From the NCBI GenBank assembly GCA_003153575.1, contig PLZW01000037.1, forward strand, positions 217,136 through 281,135: 64,000 nt of DNA. The letters are read 5' to 3'. The translations under genes and the position numbers were made by a program. Positions within the stretch are counted from its first letter, which is position 1. Every line of letters starts with the position of its first letter. Of this stretch, positions 24,715 to 34,370 are shown in pieces. The notes under the pieces are model-generated. The model did not search any database. It worked only from the letters and a program-made list of their open reading frames with translations, and was not told the DNA's origin. This stretch comes from Acidimicrobiaceae bacterium. GTDB lineage: Bacteria; Actinomycetota; Acidimicrobiia; Acidimicrobiales; RAAP-2.

Positions 24715-26316
24715 ATGATTGAGCCGATACACTTCTGGGCGGCGCTGCGACGTAGCTGGCGGTTGCTCGCGGCTCTCGCCCTGCTCTTCGCGGTGGTCGC
24801 CGTTCTGTTGCCGGTCAGCCATGCCGTAGGGCAGAAGGACAATCCTGTCCTTTGGCGGGCCACGTCGATCGTCGGGGCTCCGCCCTCGAACGGAATCGTC
24901 GGGACCGGGAACGTGACTCTCGCCCAGATCATTTTCTTCGCGAACAGTTTTGAGGTCAAAGAATCGGCCATCTCGGCGGCGAAGCCGCCCGGATCGCCGG
25001 TCCGGGTCTTCTTGGCCATGAAAGCGGCACCGCAGGCGGCGAGCAAGAGCAAGTCCGGCGGTAGCGGTAAGAAGAATCAGACCGGTCTGGCGCTGCTTGC
25101 CGCATCCGGGCAGACGCCGGACGTCGCCGCGACCCTTTGCAACGACTGGGCGAAGGCGCTGGGTATCAAACTGGCTGCGGTGGCTGCAGCCACTGCCGCA
25201 ACCTCGAACAAGCCAAAGTCCTCGTCGGGCACCGCCGCCAGTCCGCCGACGGGTTACCAGATTCTCCTCCCGGCGCAGCCCGCAACCGCGACGAGGACCA
25301 TCTCCAAGACGTCCAACCTGACCTCGAGCCGCAAGGTGCGGGCGCTGGCGGGCGTTGTGATCGGACTGCTCGTCGCAGCGGGAATCGTATTGATCAGCCA
25401 GTTGTTGAACAAACGACTGCGAGAGGCGTCGAGGGCCGAGGCGCACTTCAAGTTTCCGGTCGTTGCGGAGATCCCTGAACCGTGGCCGGCTGAAGTCGAC
25501 GAGGGGGTGCAACCGATCGTGGTAACTTCCGATCCCACGTCGGGTGCAGCAGAGGCCTACCGGAAACTGCGGATGTCGGTAATGTTCGAGGCCATGGCAC
25601 CCGCCGGGGTGCCCAGCGGTGCCTACCAGGAACAGTACGCCGACAACTTGCTTCTGGCACCGATCGAGCCGTACAACGCGCCAGCACGGGGGAGCCGTTC
25701 GGTCATTCTCGTGGTCTCACCGGGTGCCGAGGGATCACGACCGCAGGTTGTGGCCAACCTTAGCGCCACCTTTGCCGAAGCTGGCCAGCGGGTGATCGTG
25801 ACTAGTGCGGGGGAGATCGGTTCCGGGACCTCGGCCGGTTACGAAGTCAATCACGTCGGCGCCATCGGTACCGATGAAATCAGGGCACAGCTCCAGCCGG
25901 CGAGTATCGAGAATGTTTCGATGTTGTCGCTTCGTCCGTTCGTGAAGAACAGCGCGCAGCTGGTAGGTCGAGCCGGTGCCGTGTTCGAGGCTGCCCGTCA
26001 ACTCGCCGATGTGGTGATCGTCGAGGCCCCTCCGTTCCTGGAGGTCCATCACGGCGGAGCCCTGGTCCACGCAGTCGACGTGGTCCTCGTAGTGGGCGAG
26101 TATGGGAATACGACGCTCGATGATGCGGACCAGACCGGCGTTCTGCTCCGCAGGCTCGGCGCGCCGGTGCTCGGAGTCGTCTTCACGCAAGTGCCTCTGC
26201 CCAAGGGACAGCGGGTCCGTCGTGGCAGCTCGGCGCCGGCTCCTGCGACCATTGCCGTCCCTGTGGTCGAAGTGGCCCAGGTGCCCGGCCAATTTCCTGT
26301 GGAAACGCAGGCGTAG
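24715..26316 (+). CDS. Wzz-type polysaccharide co-polymerase fused to a degenerate BY-kinase domain
   Basis: The 533-residue protein has a first helix (residues 15-37), an outer loop of about 160 residues rich in Lys/Ser/Ala, and a second helix (about 205-228). A cytoplasmic CpsD-like ATPase domain follows. Such proteins set chain length in polysaccharide export. Here the Walker A (SPGAEGSRPQ) lacks the GKST core, the Walker A' Asp pair is gone (VIVTSAGE), and Walker B reads VVIVEAPPF. There is no Tyr-rich tail. It is therefore probably a pseudokinase with a scaffold role. It stops with TAG, and the membrane protein gene follows after 27 bases. Confidence 0.8.
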   Translation: MIEPIHFWAALRRSWRLLAALALLFAVVAVLLPVSHAVGQKDNPVLWRATSIVGAPPSNGIVGTGNVTLAQIIFFANSFEVKESAISAAKPPGSPVRVFLAMKAAPQAASKSKSGGSGKKNQTGLALLAASGQTPDVAATLCNDWAKALGIKLAAVAAATAATSNKPKSSSGTAASPPTGYQILLPAQPATATRTISKTSNLTSSRKVRALAGVVIGLLVAAGIVLISQLLNKRLREASRAEAHFKFPVVAEIPEPWPAEVDEGVQPIVVTSDPTSGAAEAYRKLRMSVMFEAMAPAGVPSGAYQEQYADNLLLAPIEPYNAPARGSRSVILVVSPGAEGSRPQVVANLSATFAEAGQRVIVTSAGEIGSGTSAGYEVNHVGAIGTDEIRAQLQPASIENVSMLSLRPFVKNSAQLVGRAGAVFEAARQLADVVIVEAPPFLEVHHGGALVHAVDVVLVVGEYGNTTLDDADQTGVLLRRLGAPVLGVVFTQVPLPKGQRVRRGSSAPAPATIAVPVVEVAQVPGQFPVETQA

Positions 26317-26343
26317 TCTCCGCTCCAACAGCGAGGCCTGACT

Positions 26344-27732
26344 ATGGAAACTGCGGTCGCCCTTCCGTCCAACACGCTCGTGTCGCTCTTCGTCGCGGCG
26401 GTCCTGTTCGCGATAAGCAGGCCGATCATTCGACGGGTCAGCATCGCGGAATCGAATCCGTGGCTCGTCCGGATCCTGACGATCAGCCTGCTCCTCCATC
26501 TGCTGGCTGCGCCGGCTCAGATCTACGTGGTCGACCACCTCTACCACGGAATCGCCGACTGGCTACGGTATGACCACCAGGGCAGCATCCTCGGTCCCGA
26601 ATTCCGTCAATTCAACTTCAGCTTCGCCAATGCAGGCGTGCGGGGTATCGTCAACGACGGTTCGGTGAGCATTGCTACCGGCATCGTCATGGCCATCGTC
26701 GGCGTCAATCAGCTCGCCACGTTTCTCGTGTTCTCGTGGCTGTCGTTCCTCGGTACCGTCATGTTCTACCGAGCGTTCACCTTGACGTTTCCAGGTGCTG
26801 TGGCCGGCCACCGGCGCTACGCCATCATGCTCTTCTTCATGCCCTCGGTGATCTTCTGGACCGCCGATGTCAGCAAGGAAGCAATCATGATGCTTTCGCT
26901 GGGCATCACCTCCTACGGCGCGTCCAAAGTGCTCGCACGGCGGCCTGGGGGCTTCACGCTTTTGGCCGTGGGGGTGGCAGTCGGCATCCTGATTCGTCCC
27001 AATGATCTCCTCATCCTGCTGGGGGGCTTCGCCGTGGCACTGATGATCCGCCCCTCGGGGGGTCGAGAGAGCCTCAGAGGGGCAAAGCGCATCGCCGGCC
27101 TGGCATTCATGGGCTCCCTCCTGTTCCTGTCCGTGTTCCTGACGCTCCACTACCTCCACACCAGCGGTGGATCGCTCTCGTTGAACCAGGTCTCGCGGGG
27201 CAACTCCGGCATCGGCGCCGGCCTGGGAAGCAGCAACATCCCCTACTCGTCGAGCCCCTTCGCCTACTGGCGGGATATCTATACCGTCCTCCTCGATCCG
27301 CTCCCGATCAACGCCCACGGGATGAGCCAAATGGCCGCCGCGCTTGAGAATTTACTGATCGTGGTCCTCGTCCTGATCTCCCTGCGCGAGTTGCGAATGA
27401 CGGTCCGGGCCTCATTCGCGCGCCCCTACGTCATGATGTGCGCCGTGTACAGCATCCTGTTCGTCTACGCGTTCGCCGCGCTGGGGAATCTCGGTCTGAT
27501 CACCCGGGAGCGCGCGTTGCTCTTTCCGTTGTTCCTGGTCCCTCTGTGTATTCCCCGCACGCCACGAGGCCGGCCCCCGGCCTTCGACTGGGAGCTCAAG
27601 CGCAGGGCGAGGAACCGGCGTCGGCGGGCGATGGGTCGCAGTGATGCGTCAAATATGCCGGTCGGCATTCGGCGATCGCTCCCGATCACGACTTCTGGCC
27701 GGGGAGACACCTCTCAAGGCCACGAGGTGTGA
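26344..27732 (+). CDS. Polytopic membrane protein, possible Wzy-like polymerase
   Basis: The 462-residue protein has roughly ten membrane helices, a long loop around residues 275-315 (GGSLSLNQVSRGNSGIGAG) and a basic cytosolic tail. The order just after a Wzz-like gene, the size and the topology fit a polysaccharide polymerase. These evolve fast, so sequence alone does not prove it. The alternative is a membrane glycosyltransferase or an unknown envelope protein. Confidence 0.6.
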   Translation: METAVALPSNTLVSLFVAAVLFAISRPIIRRVSIAESNPWLVRILTISLLLHLLAAPAQIYVVDHLYHGIADWLRYDHQGSILGPEFRQFNFSFANAGVRGIVNDGSVSIATGIVMAIVGVNQLATFLVFSWLSFLGTVMFYRAFTLTFPGAVAGHRRYAIMLFFMPSVIFWTADVSKEAIMMLSLGITSYGASKVLARRPGGFTLLAVGVAVGILIRPNDLLILLGGFAVALMIRPSGGRESLRGAKRIAGLAFMGSLLFLSVFLTLHYLHTSGGSLSLNQVSRGNSGIGAGLGSSNIPYSSSPFAYWRDIYTVLLDPLPINAHGMSQMAAALENLLIVVLVLISLRELRMTVRASFARPYVMMCAVYSILFVYAFAALGNLGLITRERALLFPLFLVPLCIPRTPRGRPPAFDWELKRRARNRRRRAMGRSDASNMPVGIRRSLPITTSGRGDTSQGHEV

Positions 27733-27787
27733 CACGTCCGTTCTACCGGTGGTCCACCCGAGAGCTAGCTGCTCCGCCCACGGACCG

Positions 27788-28000
27788 TGTTGACGCGGTC
27801 ATGCTCCTCGATAGGTGAACCCCAGGGCAGTGGGGAGCGGTCGATACACCCTCACGGACTCCCAGGAGGCTCAAATGCGCGCTAACGCCCGTTTGACTTT
27901 GGTCGACAGATTGACGATGGTGCTTCGGATCAAGGCCAGACGACCGGTGGCCCGTGTGGCCGCCGAGTGGGGGATCTCCCGGACGACCGCCTGCGAGTAG
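27788..28000 (+). mobile_element. IS481-family transposase, N-terminal fragment
   Basis: The ATG at 27875, with a perfect AGGAGG site, opens MRANARLTLVDRL and continues to RRPVARVAAEWGISRTTAC. This is the N-terminal HTH of IS481 transposases (family form: AxRPVAxVAAEMGISRxTAYKW). It stops at TAG (27998-28000) right where the family continues. The sequence from about 27788 (TGTTGACGCGG) may be the left terminus. A later piece of the same protein is found at 29241-29405. Confidence 0.7.
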
Positions 28001-28069
28001 GGCACCAGAATCGGGCCCGGTCAGTCGGACCGGTTCCGGGCCTTGCGCGATCGCCACGGTATCCGACAG

Positions 28070-28921
28070 TCACTCGGCCAAATAGGAGAAGTTCGGCCAG
28101 AGGGTTAGATCGAGGTCCGGCAATCGTCTCGCAAGGGCTACAACGTCTGCCTCGTAGATTTCCACCAGCCGCCTTTTCACATCGGGGTCCAGTCCGATCG
28201 TTACGTCCGCCTTCGTTCCCACATGCTCTTCTATTCCGGAAGGGCGGAATTCGGGCAGACCAAGGTGCCGATACGTGGCATTGAGTTGGTTCTCTGGATC
28301 GGCGACACAGCGCTCGTATTGGAGTACTAGCAGTTGCTCCGCGTCGAAACACCTCAGCCACTCATCGAGGGAACGATCGTAAAAACCCCGCTGTATGTGG
28401 TGTTCGCCCGGACGGCCAGATATGCCCATGACCAAACTGTGATTGAGTCCCGACCGGAACCTTTCGACGGGATCACGCAGTAGGAGGAGCAGCCGCGTGT
28501 CGGGTGCGGCTGCCTTCAACAGTGGAGCTGTCCCAGAAGTGCTGAAATAGTCCGGAGTCCATTCGCCGGTCAGCGTTCCCTCTCGGCGTGGAAACCAACC
28601 GTGGTAACAGTCAATGTCCACTGGACCGAACGGCTCTGACCTGAATCTGCCGAAATAGTGAAGCTCCTTGTCGATGCCTGCTGGTGACACCCCTGGATGG
28701 GCGAGTATGAGCTTGTGCCACCGGGTGGTGCCAGCCTTCTGCACGCCAATGCCGACAAAGTCGGGTGGACCCGCCTTTTCCCCGGGGCCCGGAGGTCGCC
28801 GAGGTGTGAAGTCGAACCCCGCTTCCCAAGGAGCGTAGTGCCTCGGCCCTTTTGGCACGCGACGCCGAATGGTGGGCGGAAGGCGTGCCAAACCCTTCCT
28901 CGAGAGGTCGATCAGGCTCAT
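28070..28921 (-). CDS. PAPS-dependent sulfotransferase, paralog A
   Basis: The 283-residue protein transfers sulfate from PAPS, probably to a sugar hydroxyl. The 5'-phosphosulfate loop is GVQKAGTTRWHKLI (about 59-72). The 3'-phosphate region is LLLLLRDPVERFRSG. The family block GEWTPDYF lies between them. The ATG at 28921 has a GAGG site and fits the family start. Its closest relative in the window is at 39807-40799 (shared YAPWExGFDFTP, LTLWPNFS). The gene lies between two pieces of an IS481 transposase and points opposite to it, suggesting it arrived as part of a rearrangement. Confidence 0.88.
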   Translation of the reverse strand: MSLIDLSRKGLARLPPTIRRRVPKGPRHYAPWEAGFDFTPRRPPGPGEKAGPPDFVGIGVQKAGTTRWHKLILAHPGVSPAGIDKELHYFGRFRSEPFGPVDIDCYHGWFPRREGTLTGEWTPDYFSTSGTAPLLKAAAPDTRLLLLLRDPVERFRSGLNHSLVMGISGRPGEHHIQRGFYDRSLDEWLRCFDAEQLLVLQYERCVADPENQLNATYRHLGLPEFRPSGIEEHVGTKADVTIGLDPDVKRRLVEIYEADVVALARRLPDLDLTLWPNFSYLAE

Positions 28922-29240
28922 TGAATCCTCTTTGCGGACACCGCGTAAGGATGCCACAGCGCTGCGAGGCTGATGCAATGGAGCATATTGTCAGCTGTGA
29001 TCTGGCGAGGATGCTCCTGACCCGATGCTCCTGCTTCGACCCACGGACAACCGGTAGCGAGCGCCCAGAGAGCAGCTGACGCCGGCCCCGCCTCTGACAT
29101 CGCGGGCAGAGGACAAATCATCGTCCCAAGCCGGGGAGGTTCTCTTGCGCGTCTCTGTGCAGGTCTCAGTGACATGACGCAGGCCGACGGATCCACCTGA
29201 CCAGCCCAGCACGGTCACCGGACCGCGGGACTGATGCTTA

Positions 29241-29405
29241 CAGTCACGTCAGGATCCTCGAGCCGGTCTCAAAGCTGCCCGAACCAGAGCGTCTCAGGTC
29301 GACTTCCAGATCGAGAAGCTCCGACGAACTCTCAAGCTCGGGCCGGCGGGGATCGGGAATCGCCTGGGGGTACCGACTTCCACGGATTGTCGGGTGCTTA
29401 AATTT
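29241..29405 (+). mobile_element. IS481-family transposase, middle fragment
   Basis: One plus-strand frame reads EKLRRTLKLGPAGIGNRLG and then VPTSTDCRVL. This matches the IS481 segment with consensus LRRxxKLGPARIGxRLGxPxSTVHRVL. It follows in family order the N-terminal fragment at 27788-28000, with the sulfotransferase gene in between. No start codon or downstream catalytic DDE part is present. The rest of the gap 28922-29240 shows nothing recognisable. Confidence 0.65.
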
Positions 29406-29414
29406 AGTGGGTCA

Positions 29415-30572
29415 TTACCGCTGACCCTCGGTTCCCGATTCGAGCGATTTCCGGCGCGCACCGGCAGGCAACATCGGTTCGAGCACCTTCAACCAGCGAT
29501 CAGCGACGGCGGCCAGACTGAACTGGTCGAGGCATCGTTGCCTGGCGGCACTTCCCATGGCCTGTCGCAGGTCGGCGTCACCCGCCAATTCCGCCACCGC
29601 CCTGGCCATGGCGTCCAGATCGTCGACATTGACAACGATTCCGGTGACTCCGCTCTCGACAATGGTTCGGACTCCCGGCACGTCGGTGGCCACGACCGGC
29701 AGCCCGGACAGCCCGGCCTCGATGAGCACCCCGGGCATGCCTTCACCGGCGGGAAGGCTGGGGAACACCAAGACATCGGACCCCCGGAGCAGCTCCGCTA
29801 CGTCAGAGCGTGAGCCGAGTAGCTCGACCCCCGCCACCCGGGCCGGTTCGACCAGCGATGATCGCAATGGGCCGTCACCGACGACTTGGGCCCGACAGTC
29901 GACGCCACGTCGGCGCACAGCGGAGACCACGTCGACGAATCGGTCAGGGCGTTTCCCGGCGGTCAGGGCACCGACGAACGTGATCATCGGGACACCCGAG
30001 GACTCCTGGGAGTCACGCGGCCGGAACGCCAGGGTGTCGCGACCGTTCGGTGTCATGGTCACCCGCCTCGCCGGCACGTCGAGCAGATCGGTGCACTCCA
30101 TCCGCACGTCGTTTCCTTCGGCGGCCACTGCGTTCACCCGCTTCAGTAGGAGGCGCCACATCCAGATCCGAAGGCGACGATCGCGTGGCCCGGCGAAGGT
30201 GCCGATCGCGTAGTACACCAATGGTCGGCGAGTGCCCATCATTGCTGGGACCAGGTATTTGAGTGGGTCGCCGCCGTGGGCGACAACCAGCACCGGGTCG
30301 AGTCGCTTCAGCAACGAACGGAGCGCCGATACCACTCGCACGTCGTAACCTTGGGCGGGAGATCGCCCTCCATCGATGCGTAGCGACAGATCGGTGGCGA
30401 CCTCGGGGGGTCCGTCGAAGATGGTCAAGAGTCGGTGGGCGCGAACCCCTGGCACATCCAACTGGTCGGCGAGCGCCCTTGCCTCTCGTTGGGCGCCTCG
30501 CGCCACCGGCGTAGGGATGACGTGCAACACGAGCGGATCGCCGGGCCATTGCGAGTGCGACTGTGTGTTCAT
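29415..30572 (-). CDS. Glycosyltransferase family 4 (GT-B)
   Basis: The 385-residue protein has an N-terminal acceptor domain (VLHVIPTPVARGAQREAR) and a C-terminal donor domain. MITFVGALTAGKRPDRFVD is followed by VFPSLPAGEGMPGVLIEAG, the E-x7-E donor site of GT4. The ATG at 30572 is preceded by CCGGAG. Open frame extends 79 codons upstream, but without homology. It is divergent from the gene at 30800. The sugar and acceptor are unknown. Confidence 0.88.
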   Translation of the reverse strand: MNTQSHSQWPGDPLVLHVIPTPVARGAQREARALADQLDVPGVRAHRLLTIFDGPPEVATDLSLRIDGGRSPAQGYDVRVVSALRSLLKRLDPVLVVAHGGDPLKYLVPAMMGTRRPLVYYAIGTFAGPRDRRLRIWMWRLLLKRVNAVAAEGNDVRMECTDLLDVPARRVTMTPNGRDTLAFRPRDSQESSGVPMITFVGALTAGKRPDRFVDVVSAVRRRGVDCRAQVVGDGPLRSSLVEPARVAGVELLGSRSDVAELLRGSDVLVFPSLPAGEGMPGVLIEAGLSGLPVVATDVPGVRTIVESGVTGIVVNVDDLDAMARAVAELAGDADLRQAMGSAARQRCLDQFSLAAVADRWLKVLEPMLPAGARRKSLESGTEGQR

Positions 30573-30799
30573 CTCCGGGCCCCCTGCCGGCGCCGAGGTG
30601 TCCGGCGGGCCGAGCGTAGCAGCCGCTTGTGTCGCATTTGCTCGGGTCTCGCCCCGAGCGCGGGGCGGTACCGGGTGCCGGTTCGACCACGGCCGGAGAC
30701 GTGGGCGATGTCCGCTACCATTCGTCGATCTGCAAGGACGAGCGGGGACCCGGACAGGCAATGGACTTGGCCTGCACCGAGCGGGAGCCCAGGGGACGC

Positions 30800-32011
30800 A
30801 TGAGGACATTGGTGATCGCGGACGAGTATCCGTGGCCAGAGAACAGCGGCTCCCGCGTGCGTCTGGTGACGACCCTGCTGGCTTTGCGCACGCTCGGACC
30901 GATTGAGCTCTTCTCGGTCGTCCCCCAAGGTCGTCAAGACTTCGACCCTCCTGATCCGGAAGTCATGTTGGAGAACGTCGGCCGTGCTGCCTATGACCAG
31001 ACCGGCGCCGGACTCGGCCCTGCGTTGGCGAGGCCGTGGCTCCCGTTCTCCCTTTCGATCCGGGAGCGCCCGGCTGTTCAGGCGCTGTTGGGCGAGTTCG
31101 TCTCGGGCCGCTATGACCTCGTGTGGCTGTTCGGCATCCGTTCGTGGTTGCTCGCCGGCGACCCATCGATGGCCCCCACGGTCCTCGATCTCTACGACCT
31201 CGAGGATCAGAAGATCCGGGCTCGCCTGTCGGTTCCCGAGCCACCGAAGACATCGGTGACCCAACGAATGAGAGGTTGGGCGGCCAGGCAGTACTCCGAA
31301 GAAGAGGCGCGGCGCTGGCGCCGATTGCAGATCCGCGCCGGACGGGACGTCAGCTCCGTCGTGGTGTGCAGCCAGCTCGACGCCGAACGGTACGGCGGGC
31401 GCAGGGCCGACACCTTGGCCATCGTGCCGAACGGCTATCCGCTGGTCGACGTCCCGACGGAACTCCCGCCGGTGGGCACGCCTCCGGTTATCCTGTTCCA
31501 AGGGACCCTCCGCTATCCACCCAATGCCCAGGCGGCCCGCTTCCTCGTCGGCGAGGTGGGGCCCGCGATCCGGGAACTCGTGCCCGAAGCCCGGATCCGC
31601 CTGGTCGGTCTGAGCACGCCGGCACTCGCCGATCTGGACGACCCCCCCGAAGTGGCTCTGGTGGGTCAGGTCGACGACATCGGGATCGAGCTGGCCGGGG
31701 CTGACATCGTCCTGGTGCCGATTAGGTTCGGGAGCGGCACGAGAGTCAAGATCGTCGAAGCTTTCGCGCACCGGATCCCGGTGGTCTCCACCACCCTGGG
31801 CGCCGAGGGTCTCGGCGCGGTGGACGGCGAGCACCTCTTGATCGGAGACGATCCGGACGCCCTGGCGCGGGCCTGCGCTCAGTTGCTTTCCGACGAGGCA
31901 CTGCGCACGAGGATCGTCGACGCTGCCTATGAATTGTTCCTCACGAGCCTGCAGCGCGATCGCGTCGAGGACGCAGTCCGCACCGTAGCCCGTTCGGCGG
32001 TCGCCACGTGA
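30800..32011 (+). CDS. Glycosyltransferase family 4-like protein, paralog 1 of 3 (FPWP group)
   Basis: The 403-residue protein begins TLVIADEYPWPENSGSRVR, typical of the group related to exopolysaccharide-associated sugar transferases. The donor domain contains ILFQGTLRYPPN, VPIRFGSGTRVKIVEAFAH and RIPVVSTTLGAEGL. An AGGGG site precedes the ATG. Its GTGA stop/start overlap with the next gene shows they were one operon. The next gene is a dead paralog, and a third copy is at 53695-54942. Confidence 0.88.
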   Translation: MRTLVIADEYPWPENSGSRVRLVTTLLALRTLGPIELFSVVPQGRQDFDPPDPEVMLENVGRAAYDQTGAGLGPALARPWLPFSLSIRERPAVQALLGEFVSGRYDLVWLFGIRSWLLAGDPSMAPTVLDLYDLEDQKIRARLSVPEPPKTSVTQRMRGWAARQYSEEEARRWRRLQIRAGRDVSSVVVCSQLDAERYGGRRADTLAIVPNGYPLVDVPTELPPVGTPPVILFQGTLRYPPNAQAARFLVGEVGPAIRELVPEARIRLVGLSTPALADLDDPPEVALVGQVDDIGIELAGADIVLVPIRFGSGTRVKIVEAFAHRIPVVSTTLGAEGLGAVDGEHLLIGDDPDALARACAQLLSDEALRTRIVDAAYELFLTSLQRDRVEDAVRTVARSAVAT

Positions 32012-33237
32012 GGATCCTGGTCGTCGGCGAGAACTTTCCGTAGCCGGCCAACGGCGGCGGGTTGATCCGATTGGCCAACATGGTCGAGGCGCTGGCTGAA
32101 TTGGGGGACGTCGATCTTTTCACCCTGTGCGATTCACGTCGGGTCGATCGGACGATTCCCGATGGCATCCAGCTCGCCAGGATGGAGACCACTCCGTACC
32201 CGGAGGCCGCGCATCCCCTTGCGTGGAGGGCATCGTGGTTGGGACGACCTGGGTTGCCGTTGGAAGTGGCGATGCGGCGTTTCGATGCTGGCCCCCGGGC
32301 GAGCTTCCACGCGTGGGCACGTGGGCCGTACGACGTGGTCTGGTTCAGCACCGCGGCAACCTACGAGTGGTTGGGAAGACCCCGGCTCGGGCCGACCGTG
32401 ATCGATCTGGTGGATCTCGAGGGCGAGAAGGAGCGGCAGCGAACGACCCTGCTGCGCAGTACGCGGGGAGGCGTGAGCCCCGCTGATCGGATCCGTCGTT
32501 CCGCCGCGATCGCGCAGAGTTGGCTCAACGCTCGAGATTGGCAGTCATGCCAGCGGTCCGTCAGCCGATGCGTGGAGCAGGTGGTGCTGGCATCGCCCCT
32601 CGACGTCCAGCGATCCGCACTCCCGAATGCCTCACTAGTACCCAACGTGCTGCGGCGCCCCGAGTTGGCGCTCGGGCGGCATGAAGTGGGGAATCCTCCG
32701 TCGATCCTGTTCCAGGGTTCGCTCAACTATGCGCCCAACATGGATGCCGCAGAGTGGCTGGTCGGCGACATCGCCCCTCGGATCCGCGACCGGTTGCCAG
32801 AATCGACCATCAGATTGGTGGGCCGTCCGACACCGGGCGTGGAACGGATGCACGATCCGCCCCAGGTGACGGTGGTGGGGCGTGTTGCCGACATGGATAC
32901 CGAACTTGAACGGGCAGACCTCGTCGTCGTCCCGATCCGCTAGGGGTCCGGCACAAGGGTGAAGATTCTGGAATCGTTCGCCCACCGGATCCCCGTGGTA
33001 GCGACGACCATCGGAGCGGAAGGGCTCGATGTGACAGACGAGGTCCACCTCCTGATCGCCGATGATCCGGCGTCGTTCGCCGCCCAGTGCGAGCGGCTAC
33101 TGACAACGCCGGAGCTTCGGACCCGAGTTGCCGATGCGGCAGAGCAACTCTTCGTGGAGCACTACGCGTTCTCTGTGGCTCAGGACCGGATTCGCGCCGT
33201 GGTCCACGAGGTGGTTGGCTCCGGAAGCGTCTCGTAG
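32008..33237 (+). pseudogene. Glycosyltransferase family 4-like gene broken by two in-frame TAG codons, paralog 2 of 3
   Basis: The reading frame from GTG 32008 to TAG 33235-33237 (410 codons) aligns end to end with the copies at 30800 and 53695. There is no frameshift. It is interrupted only at 32041-32043, where the conserved Trp of FPWP is TAG, and at 32941-32943, between VVVPIR and GSGTRVKILESF, where the paralogs have Phe or Ile. The first stop comes 11 codons in. A restart at 32062 would give about 293 residues lacking the donor-site end. As it stands no full-length product is made, so it is most likely a young pseudogene. Confidence 0.85.
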
Positions 33238-34370
33238 GCGGCGAGCGTCCGACGGATGATCGCCCGATCATCGAACTCGGCCTCTGCCTTGCGGCGCCCT
33301 TGGAACCCCATTTCGATGCGTCGGGACTCGTCTCCGGCCAATTCGGCGATGGCAAGTGCCAGTGAACCCGCGTCATGGATTGGCACGAGCAGCCCTGTCA
33401 CGTCGTGGTCCACCACCTGACGGCATCCCCTGATGTCGGTGGCGATCACAGGTATTCCGCTGGCTGCGGCCTCCATGGCGGAGCGGGGGAATCCCTCGCG
33501 GTAGGACGGGAGTGCGTACATGTCGAACCCGTGATAGAGCTCCCCAACGTTGTCGCGGTGCCCCGTGAAGATCACGTTTCCGAGGGCACGCGCCGCGGCG
33601 ATGTCACCTTGCTCGAGCGCATCGCCTTTGGCCGGATCTTCACCGCCGATGATGACGAATAAGACGTTCGACCGTATGGACCGCAAGTGTTGCGCCGCCG
33701 CCAACAACTCGCGGAATCCCTTCTGCCACACCAGACGCCCGACCGTGCCGACGACGATGGCGTCGTTGGCTGCGCCGAGTGCACGTCGTGCGCTGGCCCG
33801 GGCGTTGGAGGATGTGGCTGGATGGAACATCTCGAGGTCGACCCCGTTGCCGAGCAGCACCAGTCGTCCAGCCGGCACACCCATTCGCCTCATGACTTCG
33901 AGGTCCTCGGGGTTCTGGAAGAGCTCGACATCGGAGCACGTCGCCGCGATCCGTTCCAATCCGTAAACCACCGCTTTGCGACCCGGGGAATCCTCGGGCG
34001 CTGCGTATAGACCGTGCACGGTGTTGACGATGCCGGGTACGCCGGCGGTCCGGGCTGCGATCCTGCCGTACAGGCCCGGTTTCGGATTGTGGGTGTGGAC
34101 GATGTCAGGACGGAGCCGCCGGAACAGGCGCTCCAGCTCGTACAACGCCATAAGGTCGTGCCCGACCGAGACCGACCGGGTGGCGTGGCGAAGCGGCACA
34201 TGGGTGATACCCCACCCGGTGAGTCGGTCCACGAAGGGACCGGGGGCGGACGCACCGATGACCTCCATGCCGGCATCTGCGAAGGCCCGGAGCTGCGGGC
34301 CGAGCAGGAGCGCCAAGCTGATGTCGGACGTGGTGACGTGAACCAGTCGTCGGCCGGACAGGTCGGTCAT
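33180..34370 (-). CDS. Glycosyltransferase family 4
   Basis: The 396-residue GT-B enzyme has HTHNPKPGLYGR near residue 93, NTVHGLYA, VGTVGRLVWQKGFREL and the donor site YREGFPRSAMEAAASG. This pattern resembles GT4 capsular and O-antigen transferases that add galactosyl or HexNAc residues. Its 3' end overlaps the dead paralog on the other strand by 58 bases. It overlaps the upstream GT4 gene by 4 bases (translationally coupled). Confidence 0.88.
   Translation of the reverse strand: MTDLSGRRLVHVTTSDISLALLLGPQLRAFADAGMEVIGASAPGPFVDRLTGWGITHVPLRHATRSVSVGHDLMALYELERLFRRLRPDIVHTHNPKPGLYGRIAARTAGVPGIVNTVHGLYAAPEDSPGRKAVVYGLERIAATCSDVELFQNPEDLEVMRRMGVPAGRLVLLGNGVDLEMFHPATSSNARASARRALGAANDAIVVGTVGRLVWQKGFRELLAAAQHLRSIRSNVLFVIIGGEDPAKGDALEQGDIAAARALGNVIFTGHRDNVGELYHGFDMYALPSYREGFPRSAMEAAASGIPVIATDIRGCRQVVDHDVTGLLVPIHDAGSLALAIAELAGDESRRIEMGFQGRRKAEAEFDDRAIIRRTLAAYETLPEPTTSWTTARIRS

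Noticed and set aside
32008-33237. Amber stop-codon reassignment to explain the two TAG codons
   Set aside because: TAG ends other genes correctly in this window, including cysD right after its conserved EGYF end, so it is a normal stop here.
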